From: Myxococcales bacterium
GTDB taxonomy: Bacteria; Myxococcota; Polyangia; Nannocystales; Nannocystaceae
Assembly (NCBI GenBank): GCA_016793465.1
Contig: JAEUJW010000095.1
Coordinates: 1-64,000, forward strand
DNA length: 64,000 nucleotides
Direction: 5' to 3'
A program made the position numbers and the translations under genes. The notes under the pieces are model-generated. The model searched no databases. It was given only the letters and a program-made list of their open reading frames with translations, and was not told the origin of the DNA. Each line of letters begins with the position of its first letter. Within the stretch, counting starts at the first letter, position 1. Shown here one piece after another: positions 46,825 to 55,628 of the stretch.

Positions 46825-48765
46825 ATGTCCGCCACGTCTCCTGTCCGGGTGGCCCCCGCCGATCGTCCGATCGGCCCGCCACCAGCGCTGAGCGCCGCGA
46901 TCGCCCGGGCCGCCTCCGCGGCCGCCTGGTGGCGCGGTCAGGCGCGCCAGCCGATCTCCACCCCCAACGCCGCCGTCCAGCCCGCCCGCTCGACCGGGTG
47001 GCTGCTCAGCGTGCCCGACATCGGCCTCGCCTGCGAGGTCCTGCTCGCCGACCGCCTGTTCCACGACCTCGGCGACGCCGAACGCGACGGCCTCGCCCGC
47101 TGGATCCGCGCCAGTCAGCAGCCCTCCGGCGCGTGGCTCGACCACACCGGTCGTCCCGACCTCTCGCGCACCGCCCTCGGCTGGTGGGCCCTCGTCGAGT
47201 CCGGCGACGACCCCGACGCCGAGCACCTCGTACGCGCGCGCCGCATCGTGCACGAGCTCGGCGGGGCCCAGCGCGCCAGCGCCGAGGTCCGCCTGTGGCT
47301 GGCGATGGCCGGGCACATCCCGTGGTCGTGGCTGCCGACCTTGCCCGCCGAGCTGTGGCTGCTGCCGACCGCGACCTGGCTGTCGCCGAGCCGCGTCTCG
47401 CCGTGGGCGCGCGGGGCCATGACGCCGTACCTGCTGCTGACGCGCGCGCCGGCGCGGGTCCACGTCAGCAACGCCGCGGCGCTGCTGCTGACGCGCCCCG
47501 ACGGCGAGCCGATCCTCCCGCGCCTGGTCCAGCCGGGCCTGCTCGGCGACCTGCTGCAGGCCTTCGACCAGGGCGTGAAGCTGGTCCGCAAGCTCCCGCG
47601 CGGGCCGGTCCTCACCGCCGCGCTGGCCCGCGTGCAGCGCTGGCTGGTCGCGGCCCAGCAGGCCCACGGCGGGTGGTTCTCTGCCCACCCGACGCTGCTC
47701 AGCTTGATCGCGCTGCGCGTGGTCGGGGCCAACTTCGACGATCCGCGGATCGTCCGCGGCCTCACCTACCTCCGTCGCGCCCGCGGCCTCGCGCGCCTGC
47801 CCGGCTCGTCGACGCCGCACCTCGTGCAAGGCCTGACCGGCGCGCCGCTGGCGACGGTCGCCCGCCTCGTGCGCGTGGCCCTCGCGACCAGCGACGCCGC
47901 GGCCGACGCCGACGCCATGATCTCCTTTCTCCTGTCCGAGGAGATTCGTCAGCCCGGCGAGTGGCAGCTCCGCACCAACGCCCCCGCCGGCGGCTGGCCG
48001 TGCGAGCAGGGCGCCGACAAGTACGTCGACACCCTCTCGACCTGCGCCGTGCTCGACACCCTGCACGCGCTGCCGAAGTCGTCGCCGCACCAGAGCCAGG
48101 TGCGCGCCGCCATGCGCCGCGCCGTCGAGGTGTTGCTCGCCATGCAGGAGCCCGACGGCGGGTTCGCCCGCTTCGAGCGCGGCGAGTCCGAGGTCTTCAT
48201 GACCCACTTCCCGCTGCGCGACGCCCAGGTGCTGTCGGCGGGATCTCTCACCGACCCCGCCCGCGTGCGCGTCTCGGCCATGGCCTTGCGCCAACTCGCC
48301 CGCCTCGGCTTCCAGGCCGACGACGACCGCATCGCCCGCGGTGTGCAGTGGCTGTGGCAGCGCGTCACCGTCGACTTCTCGAGCTTCGATCTGGCGACCC
48401 TCGGCGAGCTCGCCGTCTGCGCCGCCGCCCTGTGCCCGCCGACCCACCCGCTGCGCCAGACCGTCGAGCGCCAGCTCCGCGGGCGCCAGCGCGAGGACGG
48501 CAGCTTCGGCGCGCCCGTCGACACCGCGCTCGCCATGCAGGGGCTGATGGCCCTCGAGGGCGGCGCGTGTCCGCAGACCCAGCGTGCTGCGCGTCACCTC
48601 GTGCAGCTGCTCGAGTCCGCCGACAACGGCGAGCTGGCCAACCTCGGCGGCGCGTGGACACAGGGCCTCGGCCTCAGCCCGGTGTGCCACGATCCGAGCG
48701 CCGGAGTGCGTGAGGCGGCCCTCGCATTGACGCAGTTCGCCGCGCACGGCGGACAGCTAGGATGA
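46825..48765 (+). CDS. Squalene/hopene-cyclase-like protein lacking the DxDD acid
   Basis: 646 residues, close to the 630-650 length of squalene-hopene cyclases. Prenyltransferase/squalene-oxidase alpha-alpha repeats run through the protein with QW-like motifs (QPSGAWLDH, QEPDGGFARF, QREDGSFG). At the place of the catalytic DxDDTA motif (~residues 396-402, after GGWPCEQ) the sequence reads DKYVDTL, so the protonating central Asp is Val and only the last Asp remains. Either it uses a different acid, or it binds without cyclising. Eight bases before a squalene-epoxidase-like gene, so the pair probably acts on the same isoprenoid. Product unknown. Confidence 0.75.
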   Translation: MSATSPVRVAPADRPIGPPPALSAAIARAASAAAWWRGQARQPISTPNAAVQPARSTGWLLSVPDIGLACEVLLADRLFHDLGDAERDGLARWIRASQQPSGAWLDHTGRPDLSRTALGWWALVESGDDPDAEHLVRARRIVHELGGAQRASAEVRLWLAMAGHIPWSWLPTLPAELWLLPTATWLSPSRVSPWARGAMTPYLLLTRAPARVHVSNAAALLLTRPDGEPILPRLVQPGLLGDLLQAFDQGVKLVRKLPRGPVLTAALARVQRWLVAAQQAHGGWFSAHPTLLSLIALRVVGANFDDPRIVRGLTYLRRARGLARLPGSSTPHLVQGLTGAPLATVARLVRVALATSDAAADADAMISFLLSEEIRQPGEWQLRTNAPAGGWPCEQGADKYVDTLSTCAVLDTLHALPKSSPHQSQVRAAMRRAVEVLLAMQEPDGGFARFERGESEVFMTHFPLRDAQVLSAGSLTDPARVRVSAMALRQLARLGFQADDDRIARGVQWLWQRVTVDFSSFDLATLGELAVCAAALCPPTHPLRQTVERQLRGRQREDGSFGAPVDTALAMQGLMALEGGACPQTQRAARHLVQLLESADNGELANLGGAWTQGLGLSPVCHDPSAGVREAALALTQFAAHGGQLG

Positions 48766-48772
48766 TCGCATC

Positions 48773-50224
48773 GTGAGCACGACCCGACCGGACGACCGCT
48801 ACGACGTACTCATCATCGGGGCCGGCATCGCCGGCTGCGCCGCGGCCCAGGCGCTGTCGCTGGCCGACCGCGGGCAGCGGCGCAAGGTCCTGCTGATCGA
48901 CCGCCACCCCGGGGCCTCGCCCCGCTTCGCCGGCGAGTTCATCCACCCGCGCGGCGCCCAGATCCTCGACGACCTCGGGTTCTACGGCGCGCTCAAGGCC
49001 GCGGGCGCCGTCGACGTCGACGGCTTCACCGTGCTCGAGCGGGCCGACGGTCGCTACGTCGAGCTGCCCTACGGCGAGATCCCCGATCAGCGCCCGCAGG
49101 GCATCGCCGCCCACCACAAGACGCTCGTCCGCACCATGCGCTCGGTCGTCCGTCAGCGCCCGCAGGCCCTGCTGCTCGAGGGCTGGGTGATCCGCGAGCT
49201 CATCCGCGGCGACGACGGCGAGCGGGTGACCGGCGCCGTGCTCACCGGCCCCGACGGCGGTGACGTGCGCGTGCACGCCGACCTCGTCGTCGGCGCCGAC
49301 GGCAAGGCCAGCCAGGTCCGCAAGCTCGCCGAGATCCCCGACAACCGCCAGACCGTCGGCTTCACCGTCGGCCTCGAGATCTTGAACGCCCGCATCTCCG
49401 CGGCCACGTGGGGCAACATCGTGCTCGGCGCGTGGGGTCCGGTGCTGGTCTACCCGATCGCCCGCGAGCCCGGCGGCGACATCCGTTACCGCGTCACGCT
49501 CGACCTCCCGCACAACCTGCCCGCCAAGGGCGCGCGCCTGGCCGAGTTCCTGCTCGACACGTTCGTGCCGTTCTTGCCCGCGCCGCTCGCCGACCAGGTC
49601 GCCGAGGCGATCGTCGCCCGCAAGGGTCAGTTCGAGATGGCCCCGACCATCAACCTGCCCGCGCCGACCGCGGTCCTCCCGGGCCTCGCGCTGATCGGCG
49701 ACGCCGGCGGCTGCTCGCACCCCATCACCGCCTCCGGCATGACCATGGGCCTGCGCGACGCCGAGTGCCTCGGCGAAGAGGCCCGCCGCCGCCGCGACGC
49801 CCCCGCCCACGAGGCCTGGCTCGACGACACCAGCCTGCGGCGCTACCGCGCCGAACACGACCGCTACGTGCCGACCCGCCAGGCCCTCGCCGACGCCATC
49901 TACGAGGTCTTCCGCGGCGGCAACGAGGGCGCGCGCGCGATCCAGCGGGCCCTGTTCGACTACTGGACCGCCAGCCGCAGCGCCCGCGTGCGCTCGATGG
50001 CCCTGCTCTCGTGCGCCGAGGGCCGGCCCGCGGTGTTCCTCAGCGAGTACTTGAAGACGGCCCGCTACGCGCTCGAGTCCTCGCTCATCCCGCGCCACGC
50101 GGCCCACATGGCCAACCGCGACCGCCTGCGCCAGGTCGCCGGCGCCGTCCAGCTCGCCGGCAACAAGCTCGGCCTGGTCGCCCAGGTGATGTGGGCCCAG
50201 GTTCGCCCGTCCTGGCTCGGCTGA
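48773..50224 (+). CDS. FAD-dependent monooxygenase, squalene-epoxidase-like
   Basis: 483 residues. The Rossmann motif GAGIAGCAAAQ (16-26) binds FAD; GADGKASQVRK and GDAGGCSHPITASGMTMGLRDAE (~309-331) match the second FAD motif of squalene monooxygenases, with HP and GMTMGL conserved. Squalene epoxidases make 2,3-oxidosqualene, the entry to sterols; Nannocystis is one of the few bacteria known to make sterols. Geranylgeranyl reductases share the fold, so saturation of an isoprenoid is an alternative. GTG start eight bases after the cyclase-like stop; a TAGGAT box (48758-48763) also allows an internal leaderless transcript. Confidence 0.82.
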   Translation: MSTTRPDDRYDVLIIGAGIAGCAAAQALSLADRGQRRKVLLIDRHPGASPRFAGEFIHPRGAQILDDLGFYGALKAAGAVDVDGFTVLERADGRYVELPYGEIPDQRPQGIAAHHKTLVRTMRSVVRQRPQALLLEGWVIRELIRGDDGERVTGAVLTGPDGGDVRVHADLVVGADGKASQVRKLAEIPDNRQTVGFTVGLEILNARISAATWGNIVLGAWGPVLVYPIAREPGGDIRYRVTLDLPHNLPAKGARLAEFLLDTFVPFLPAPLADQVAEAIVARKGQFEMAPTINLPAPTAVLPGLALIGDAGGCSHPITASGMTMGLRDAECLGEEARRRRDAPAHEAWLDDTSLRRYRAEHDRYVPTRQALADAIYEVFRGGNEGARAIQRALFDYWTASRSARVRSMALLSCAEGRPAVFLSEYLKTARYALESSLIPRHAAHMANRDRLRQVAGAVQLAGNKLGLVAQVMWAQVRPSWLG

Positions 50225-50285
50225 GCTCGGCAATTTTCTCGCCGGAGCCGCCGGCGCCGGGCCGATCGCCTATTTAATGATCACC

Positions 50286-50912
50286 ATGCCCGCCGACGAC
50301 CTCGACCCCTCGCTGGCTCCCGGCTCCTCCGACCCCGACGCGACGCCCGAGCTCGGCCCCGTCGCTCGCTCGCCCTTCCGCCTCGGCGCCGACGCGCCGG
50401 CCGTCACCGACCTCGACACCGCCTGGCAGGCGCCCGCGCCGGTGCCCACGCGCGAGCGTGACGACGAACTGCTCGCCGACCCGCCGAAGCTCGAGCACGG
50501 CGGTCGCCTCGCCGGCTACGCCGCGGGCACCGTCATGCGCCGCGTGCTGTTCGCGCTGGTCGTCGTGCTCGTCGCCGGCGGCGTCGCTCTGGTGGTGTGG
50601 TTCACGCGCACGCGCGAGCCGACCCACGCCCAGCAGTTCCAGCTGCCCGCGGGCAGCGAGATGTCGAGCCGACCGCGCACCATGGTGTGGAGCGGCGGCG
50701 CGGCCCGCCTCGGCCTCGACCGCGCCCCGCCGGGCCTGCTCGCGGTCGAGCTGCCCGACCGCACGCTGCGCCTCGCCGACGGCAGCGACCAGGCCCAGTT
50801 CAAGGTCGAGGTCGAGGGCGGCAAGACCACGCGCCTCAAGGTGCTGTTCGGCGAGGTCGTCGAGGAGCTGCAGCCCGGCGCCGAGCCGAAGCTGAAGCCG
50901 AAGGGCGAGTGA
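50286..50912 (+). CDS. Single-pass membrane protein, unknown function
   Basis: 208 residues from ATG 50286 (MPADDLDPSL). An acidic, Pro-rich cytoplasmic part is followed by one transmembrane helix (VLFALVVVLVAGGVALVVWF, ~83-102) and a beta-rich periplasmic part of ~100 residues (RTMVWSGGAARLGLDRAPPG). TATTTA (50271-50276) ends nine bases before this ATG, favouring it over ATG 50277, which lies inside the likely unstranscribed region. Its stop is 3 nt before the convergent RluA stop. No family recognised. Confidence 0.7.
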   Translation: MPADDLDPSLAPGSSDPDATPELGPVARSPFRLGADAPAVTDLDTAWQAPAPVPTRERDDELLADPPKLEHGGRLAGYAAGTVMRRVLFALVVVLVAGGVALVVWFTRTREPTHAQQFQLPAGSEMSSRPRTMVWSGGAARLGLDRAPPGLLAVELPDRTLRLADGSDQAQFKVEVEGGKTTRLKVLFGEVVEELQPGAEPKLKPKGE

Positions 50913-50915
50913 CGC

Positions 50916-51878
50916 TCACGCGGGCGGCGCGAGGATCTCCGCGAGGTCGGCCGGCCACGGCGCCGCGAAGGCCACGCGTCGCCCGTGCTCCGGGTGGTCG
51001 AGCGCCAGCGACACCGCGTGCAGCGCGTGGCGCCCGAGCCCGAGCTCCGCGCCGAGCTCGTCGAGCGGCCGCCCGCCCTCGACCACCGCGAGGAATTTCT
51101 CCTCCGGCAGCCCGTACAGCTTGTCGCCGAGCAGGGGGTGCCCGATCTCCGCCAGGTGCACGCGGATCTGGTGCTGGCGCCCGGTCTCCGGCCGCGCCTC
51201 GACCAGCGTGATCGGCCCGCCGCGGTGCTCACCGCGGGCCAGCGGGGCCACCACCGTGCGCGCCGCCAGCCCGCCGTCGTCGAGCGCTCGCGGGCCCATC
51301 TTGACGCGGATCGCCGAACCTTTGGCTGGCCCGAGGGACATGTCGATTACGACCTGCTCCTCGAGACAGCCGTGACACAGCGCCCAGTAGCGCTTCTCGA
51401 CCGAGCGGGCGATGAACGCCCGCTTCAGCGCGCGGGCCGAGCCGCCGCGCCGGCCGAGCACCATCACCCCGGACGTCTCGCGGTCGAGGCGGTGGGCCAT
51501 CTCCCACCCGTGCCCGGCGCCGAGGCGCGTGCGCATCAGCTGGGTCAACGTGTTGCGGTGGTAGCTGGCCGACGGGTGGACCGGCAGACCGGCGGGCTTG
51601 TCGAGCACCAGCAGGGCCGCGTCGGCGTGCAGCACCGTGTAGTCCATGACGACCGGCGGCTCGCGCGGCGCGGGCCGCTCGATGATCAGCGCCTCGCCCG
51701 CCCGCAGGCGCTGGGCCGGGCGGAGCAGGCGCTCGCCGGTGTCGGCCCGACGCACCCGCCCCGCCGCGACGATCTGCTGGACCCGCGTCCGCGACAGTCG
51801 GGCGATCCGACTGGCCAGGAAGCGGTCGAGGCGATAGCCGTCGCGCGCCGTGTCCACCGTCAGGGGGATCAGCAGCAT
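50916..51878 (-). CDS. RluA-family pseudouridine synthase with S4 domain
   Basis: 320 residues. The S4 RNA-binding domain (~15-65; YRLDRFLASRIARLSRTRVQ) precedes a catalytic domain with HRLDRETSGVMV, where D132 is the catalytic Asp, then EKRYWAL and ETGRQHQIRVHL. Such enzymes isomerise specific uridines of 23S rRNA (RluC/RluD) or tRNA; the exact site cannot be told from sequence alone. Full length for the family. It diverges from the small coiled-coil gene at 51927, with a 48-bp gap. Confidence 0.93.
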   Translation of the reverse strand: MLLIPLTVDTARDGYRLDRFLASRIARLSRTRVQQIVAAGRVRRADTGERLLRPAQRLRAGEALIIERPAPREPPVVMDYTVLHADAALLVLDKPAGLPVHPSASYHRNTLTQLMRTRLGAGHGWEMAHRLDRETSGVMVLGRRGGSARALKRAFIARSVEKRYWALCHGCLEEQVVIDMSLGPAKGSAIRVKMGPRALDDGGLAARTVVAPLARGEHRGGPITLVEARPETGRQHQIRVHLAEIGHPLLGDKLYGLPEEKFLAVVEGGRPLDELGAELGLGRHALHAVSLALDHPEHGRRVAFAAPWPADLAEILAPPA

Positions 51879-51911
51879 GTCGGGGTCCTCCGCGTCCACG
51901 GCGCTGCATGC

Positions 51912-51917
51912 TATAAC
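51912..51917 (+). promoter_or_regulatory. -10 box of a leaderless gene
   Basis: TATAAC lies nine bases upstream of the ATG at 51927, in the 48-bp divergent gap. No convincing -35 hexamer is seen. Transcription would begin at or very near the start codon. Confidence 0.5.
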
Positions 51918-51926
51918 GTCCCGGCG

Positions 51927-52532
51927 ATGACCGCCCCCGAGCCGACCCCGACCACACCTCCTCCAGCGGAAGACCAGGGCTCCCTCGGGGCCGTGCTCAT
52001 CGGCGGGGCCATCCTCATCGTCGCCGGCCTCCTCATCTTCTGGCCCGACGGCGAGTCCGCCAGCCAGACCGCGGGCGGCGGCGCCGGCGGCAAGGGCGGC
52101 GCCCAGGCCAGCAACGTCGCCGGCGGCGCCGCGGCGGGCGGCGGGCAGGCCGTCGGTCTGTCCCCGCGCGACAACGATCCGGCCGCGGGCCGCATCAACC
52201 CCCGCCTCAACCCGGCCCTCAGCGGCGGTCCGGTCCGCGGCATGGCCCCGCCGCCCACGCCGAAGCCGGAGCCCACCGGCTTCCCCAGCGCCGCGGCCGA
52301 GATCGCCTACTACGAGAAGAAGCTCGAGCAAGCCCGCTCCGACCTCGAGCAGCGCGCCACGTTCCTCGAACGCATGAAGCGCGCCAAGGAGAACGCCAAG
52401 ACCCCCGCCGACCAGACCCGCGTCGAGTCGCGCAGCGCCATCGTCCAGCAGAACTACGACCGGGCCCAGCAGGCCGTCACCGAGCTCGAGCAGAAGATCG
52501 CCAGCCTGCGCGAGAAGCAGACCGCCGGCTGA
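51927..52532 (+). CDS. Membrane-anchored coiled-coil protein, unknown function
   Basis: 201 residues. A short Pro-rich N-terminus precedes one transmembrane helix (LGAVLIGGAILIVAGLLIFW, ~21-40), a Gly/Ala-rich linker, and a C-terminal coiled coil (~125-198) with heptads (EIAYYEKKLEQARSDLEQRA, NYDRAQQAVTELEQKIASL). Probably anchored in the inner membrane with the coiled coil in the periplasm. No known motif; an envelope spacer or adaptor role would be speculation. It is convergent with the gene ending at 52537. Confidence 0.72.
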   Translation: MTAPEPTPTTPPPAEDQGSLGAVLIGGAILIVAGLLIFWPDGESASQTAGGGAGGKGGAQASNVAGGAAAGGGQAVGLSPRDNDPAAGRINPRLNPALSGGPVRGMAPPPTPKPEPTGFPSAAAEIAYYEKKLEQARSDLEQRATFLERMKRAKENAKTPADQTRVESRSAIVQQNYDRAQQAVTELEQKIASLREKQTAG

Positions 52533-52536
52533 CCGC

Positions 52537-53277
52537 TCAGTCGGTCGTCAGCCCCATGCGCGCGGCCTGCTCGACGCGCAGCGCCGCGTAGGGCCGGTCC
52601 CAGATCGGCGCCGCGTCCGCGTCCCAGGCCGCCAGCGGCAGCTCGCCGCGGTCGGCCAGCGCCTGCAGCAGCGCCGCCTCGGCGGCCGGCTCACGCGAGA
52701 ACGGGAACGGGTTGCGCGCCTGTCCCGAGGGCAAGCTCGGGTACTCCGCGTCGTCGACGTCGATCAGCGCGAGCAGCTCGTGCGCCCGCTCCTCCATGTG
52801 CGAGAGGAACTCGCGGTCGAACGGCAGCACCCCCGCCCGCGCCTCCGGCCCGCGCGCGACCCACTTGGCCCAGTCGTAGCCGTAGGCGAAGTCGTGGGTG
52901 TAGCGGAAGCAGATCTTCGTGCGCCTGCCGAACAGCCGCTGCAGGCGAGCGACCTGCGCGCAGGTCCGCTCGAGGTGGCCCGGCGCGTCGTCGACGCTCC
53001 GCGCGCGGCGGATCAGGTTGGCCGCCAGGTAGTCGCAGTCGGCGAACAGGTTGTCGGGGAAGCTGTCGGCCTGCTCCGTGACGATCGCCGCCAGCCCGCG
53101 CGCCAGCGCCGTCGCCGTCGCCTCGTCGTCCCCGGGCCGCAGCACCGCGGCCCACACCTCGACGAGCGGACGCGCCGACCGCCGCGCGGGGTCCAGCGAG
53201 CCCGCGAGCCAGCCGCGTTCGGCCAGCGCCGCGTCGGTGGCCGCCAGCAGCGCGCGCGCGGCCGGGGGCAGCGTCAT
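52537..53277 (-). CDS. Unknown protein encoded with the UbiA prenyltransferase
   Basis: 246 residues, mostly helical, soluble, without a signal peptide. The segment FPDNLFADCDYLAANLIRRA and RRTKICFRYTHDFAYGYDWAKW look conserved and rich in aromatic and charged residues. I do not recognise the family. The ATG shares four bases (ATGA) with the UbiA stop, so it is co-translated with the prenyltransferase and may act on its substrate or product. Confidence 0.7.
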   Translation of the reverse strand: MTLPPAARALLAATDAALAERGWLAGSLDPARRSARPLVEVWAAVLRPGDDEATATALARGLAAIVTEQADSFPDNLFADCDYLAANLIRRARSVDDAPGHLERTCAQVARLQRLFGRRTKICFRYTHDFAYGYDWAKWVARGPEARAGVLPFDREFLSHMEERAHELLALIDVDDAEYPSLPSGQARNPFPFSREPAAEAALLQALADRGELPLAAWDADAAPIWDRPYAALRVEQAARMGLTTD

Positions 53278-54227
53278 GCCGACGCCCCGAGCGCCCGCAG
53301 CACGATCGACGCCGCCACCAGCGCGAGGTTGCCGTCCCAGATCGCCCGGTGCAGCGACCGCTTGTACTCGGCGATCTCCGCGAACGCGTTGGTCGTCGCG
53401 CGCGCGCTGATCGCCAGGGCCGCGCGCGTGTGCCAGGCGATCGCCAGGATGCCCGCCGTCGCCGCCAGCGGGTGGACCACGTGCGGGGCGATGCGCGAGA
53501 CGATCGCCCAGCACAGCGCGCCGCACAGCAGCGCGTACTCGGCGGTGCGGCGCGCCTGCAGGTTGCCGAACTGCGTGGTGAACGTCGACTTCCCGCCGGC
53601 CTGGTCGCTGTCCTCGTCGGCCAGCCCGCTCGCCAGCGCCGACGCGAACGCCAGCGCGGCCATGCCCGGCAGCAGCACGATCACCGGACCCGGCAGCGCC
53701 TCGCCGCTCTGCGCGTAGGCGTTGAACCACGGCAGCAGCGCGCCGACGCCGACGGCCTCGAGCAGCTCGCCCGCGCCGCGGTCGTTCACCCGCACCGGCG
53801 GCGCGCTGTAGGCCAGCAGCAGGGCCACGCACGCCAGCCCCGCGAGCGTCAGCCCCGGGCGGTCGACGAGGAGCTCGCCGCACAGCGCCAGCGAGGCCGC
53901 GCACAGCCCCGCGCCGAGGCCCGCGAGCAGCACCGTCTGCGCGTGCAAGATGCCGTCGGGGATCGTCTTCGGGCTCCCGCCGTCGGGGAACATCTGCCGC
54001 TTGATCGCGTCGACCCGCGCGTCGAACCAGTCGTTGAGCAGCACCACGTGCACGAGCAGCGCCAGCGTGAACAAGAGGCCGACCGCCCCGCCGCTCCACG
54101 ACCAGCGCCCGGCCGCCAGCGCCGCCATGGCCTGGCCCGTCAGCGCCGGAACCAGCAGCTTCGGCCAGCTCGCCGGCTTGACCGCGTACAGCAGCCGCCG
54201 CGGCAGCGAACGGAACGCCGGGTGCAT
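53274..54227 (-). CDS. UbiA-family membrane prenyltransferase
   Basis: 317 residues with eight to nine transmembrane helices. Two Asp-rich motifs bind Mg-diphosphate: N65-D-x-x-D69-x-x-x-D73 (LNDWFDARVD) and ADEDSDQAGGKST near residue 207. Such enzymes attach a prenyl chain to aromatic or other acceptors (menaquinone, heme O, chlorophyll-type or specialised products). Overall style is nearer to the MenA/UbiA-like group than to CyoE, but the acceptor is not determined. It follows a DsbA-like lipoprotein gene by seven bases and overlaps an unknown gene. Confidence 0.88.
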   Translation of the reverse strand: MHPAFRSLPRRLLYAVKPASWPKLLVPALTGQAMAALAAGRWSWSGGAVGLLFTLALLVHVVLLNDWFDARVDAIKRQMFPDGGSPKTIPDGILHAQTVLLAGLGAGLCAASLALCGELLVDRPGLTLAGLACVALLLAYSAPPVRVNDRGAGELLEAVGVGALLPWFNAYAQSGEALPGPVIVLLPGMAALAFASALASGLADEDSDQAGGKSTFTTQFGNLQARRTAEYALLCGALCWAIVSRIAPHVVHPLAATAGILAIAWHTRAALAISARATTNAFAEIAEYKRSLHRAIWDGNLALVAASIVLRALGASA

Positions 54228-54234
54228 GCCCCGC

Positions 54235-55410
54235 CTAGCCCCTCTGCGCCTTCGCCAGCTCCGCGTCGATCGCCTTGCTGAGGCCCTCGACGTTCGGGTT
54301 GCCGGCGAACGGCTGGCCGTTGATGAAGAAGCTCGGCGTGCCCTCGACGCCGACCTCGCGGCCCTTCGCCATGTCGGCCGCGACCTCGGTCGCCGCGCCG
54401 CCGCCGGCCAGGCACGCCTCGAGCGCCGCGCCGTCGAGCCCCGCCTGCGCCGCCAGCTCCTTCAGCTTGTCGCCCGAGAGCTCGCGCTGGGCCGCGAAGA
54501 TCGCGTCGTGCATCGGCCAGAACTTGCCCTGGGCCTGCGCGCACTGGCCGTACTCGGCCGCCGGCTGGGCGTTCGGGTGCATCGGCAGCGGGTAGTGGCG
54601 GAACACGAACTGCACGCTCGCGCCGGCGTACTTGTCCTTCAGCTTGCCGAGCGTCTCGGCCGCGCGCGAGCAGTACGGGCACTCGAAGTCCGAGAACTCG
54701 GTGACCTGCACGACCGCGTCCTTCGGGCCGATCGTCGGCGACGACGGCCCGGTCGACAGGTCGACCGGCGGCAAGGCGATGTCGGGCATGAGGCGCTCGA
54801 CCCCGTTCTTGCCCTCGATCTCGGCGATGATCGAGTCGATCGCCGCGTTGCGCTGCTCGCCGGTCATGGCCTTGATCACCTGGTCGCGCACCAGCTCGAG
54901 CGGCGGCGTGTCCGGCGACTTGTTGGTCTCGTAGAACGTCGTGATCGCGAGGTCGTCCGGCGTCGGCACCAGCGCGTCGACGCGGCCCTCGATGTACTCC
55001 TGGATGGTCTTGTTCTCGGCCTTGGCGACCTCCTCGAGCAGCGTGCGCTGCACGTGGTTGTCGAGCAGCGTCGTGCGCGCCTCGATGATCGCGTTGCAGT
55101 AGGTCCGCAGGGCCTGGTGCTCGATCGCCGCCAGCTCCTCGCCGAGCTGCTCGACGGTGATGTCCGCGCCGCGCATCTTGCCGACCACCGTGCCCGGCTT
55201 GATCGTCAACGCCGCCGCCGCGCACGTCTCCTTGGGGTCGACCGCGACCAGCGTCGCCGGCTTGCGCTGAGCCGTGGCCGTGCCCGTGGTCGCGGCCGAG
55301 CCAGCCGCGCCGGGCTTGACCGGTGTGCCGCCGCGTTCGGACAGACACGCGGACGAGAGGACGAGGACAGCGCACAGCGCGAGCGAGGGACGACGGAACA
55401 GCCGGAGCAT
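54235..55410 (-). CDS. DsbA-like thioredoxin-fold lipoprotein with helical N-domain
   Basis: 391 residues from ATG 55410. Signal sequence with lipobox LVLSSAC (C22). Residues ~65-215 are helical, resembling the SurA/PrsA chaperone N-domain (IIEARTTLLDNHVQRTLLEEVA). Residues ~220-391 form a thioredoxin_4/DsbA-type domain with C244-P-Y-C247 in FSDFECPYCSRAAE and the cis-Pro loop EGTPSFFING. It probably oxidises or isomerises disulfides in exported proteins. Co-transcribed with UbiA (seven-base gap). No Shine-Dalgarno; an in-frame upstream start at 55500 is unlikely because it precedes the signal peptide. Confidence 0.9.
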   Translation of the reverse strand: MLRLFRRPSLALCAVLVLSSACLSERGGTPVKPGAAGSAATTGTATAQRKPATLVAVDPKETCAAAALTIKPGTVVGKMRGADITVEQLGEELAAIEHQALRTYCNAIIEARTTLLDNHVQRTLLEEVAKAENKTIQEYIEGRVDALVPTPDDLAITTFYETNKSPDTPPLELVRDQVIKAMTGEQRNAAIDSIIAEIEGKNGVERLMPDIALPPVDLSTGPSSPTIGPKDAVVQVTEFSDFECPYCSRAAETLGKLKDKYAGASVQFVFRHYPLPMHPNAQPAAEYGQCAQAQGKFWPMHDAIFAAQRELSGDKLKELAAQAGLDGAALEACLAGGGAATEVAADMAKGREVGVEGTPSFFINGQPFAGNPNVEGLSKAIDAELAKAQRG

Positions 55411-55628
55411 GTGGGCGCGAAGGATATCCGCCCGCGCGCCGTCCCGCCAGCGACCCGCGCGCCCCGGCGTCGGTTTCACCGCGCCCGCCGGCGGGCTCAC
55501 AGGCGGCCGTGCGCGCCAGTTTCGGGCCGGTCCGCGGCGGCCCGCCCGATCTCCTCACGACCCGCGGCGCCGCGTGACCCTGCAATTGTCTTGGCGGTCG
55601 CAGGTGGACCTGGCATAGCGTCGCTCTT

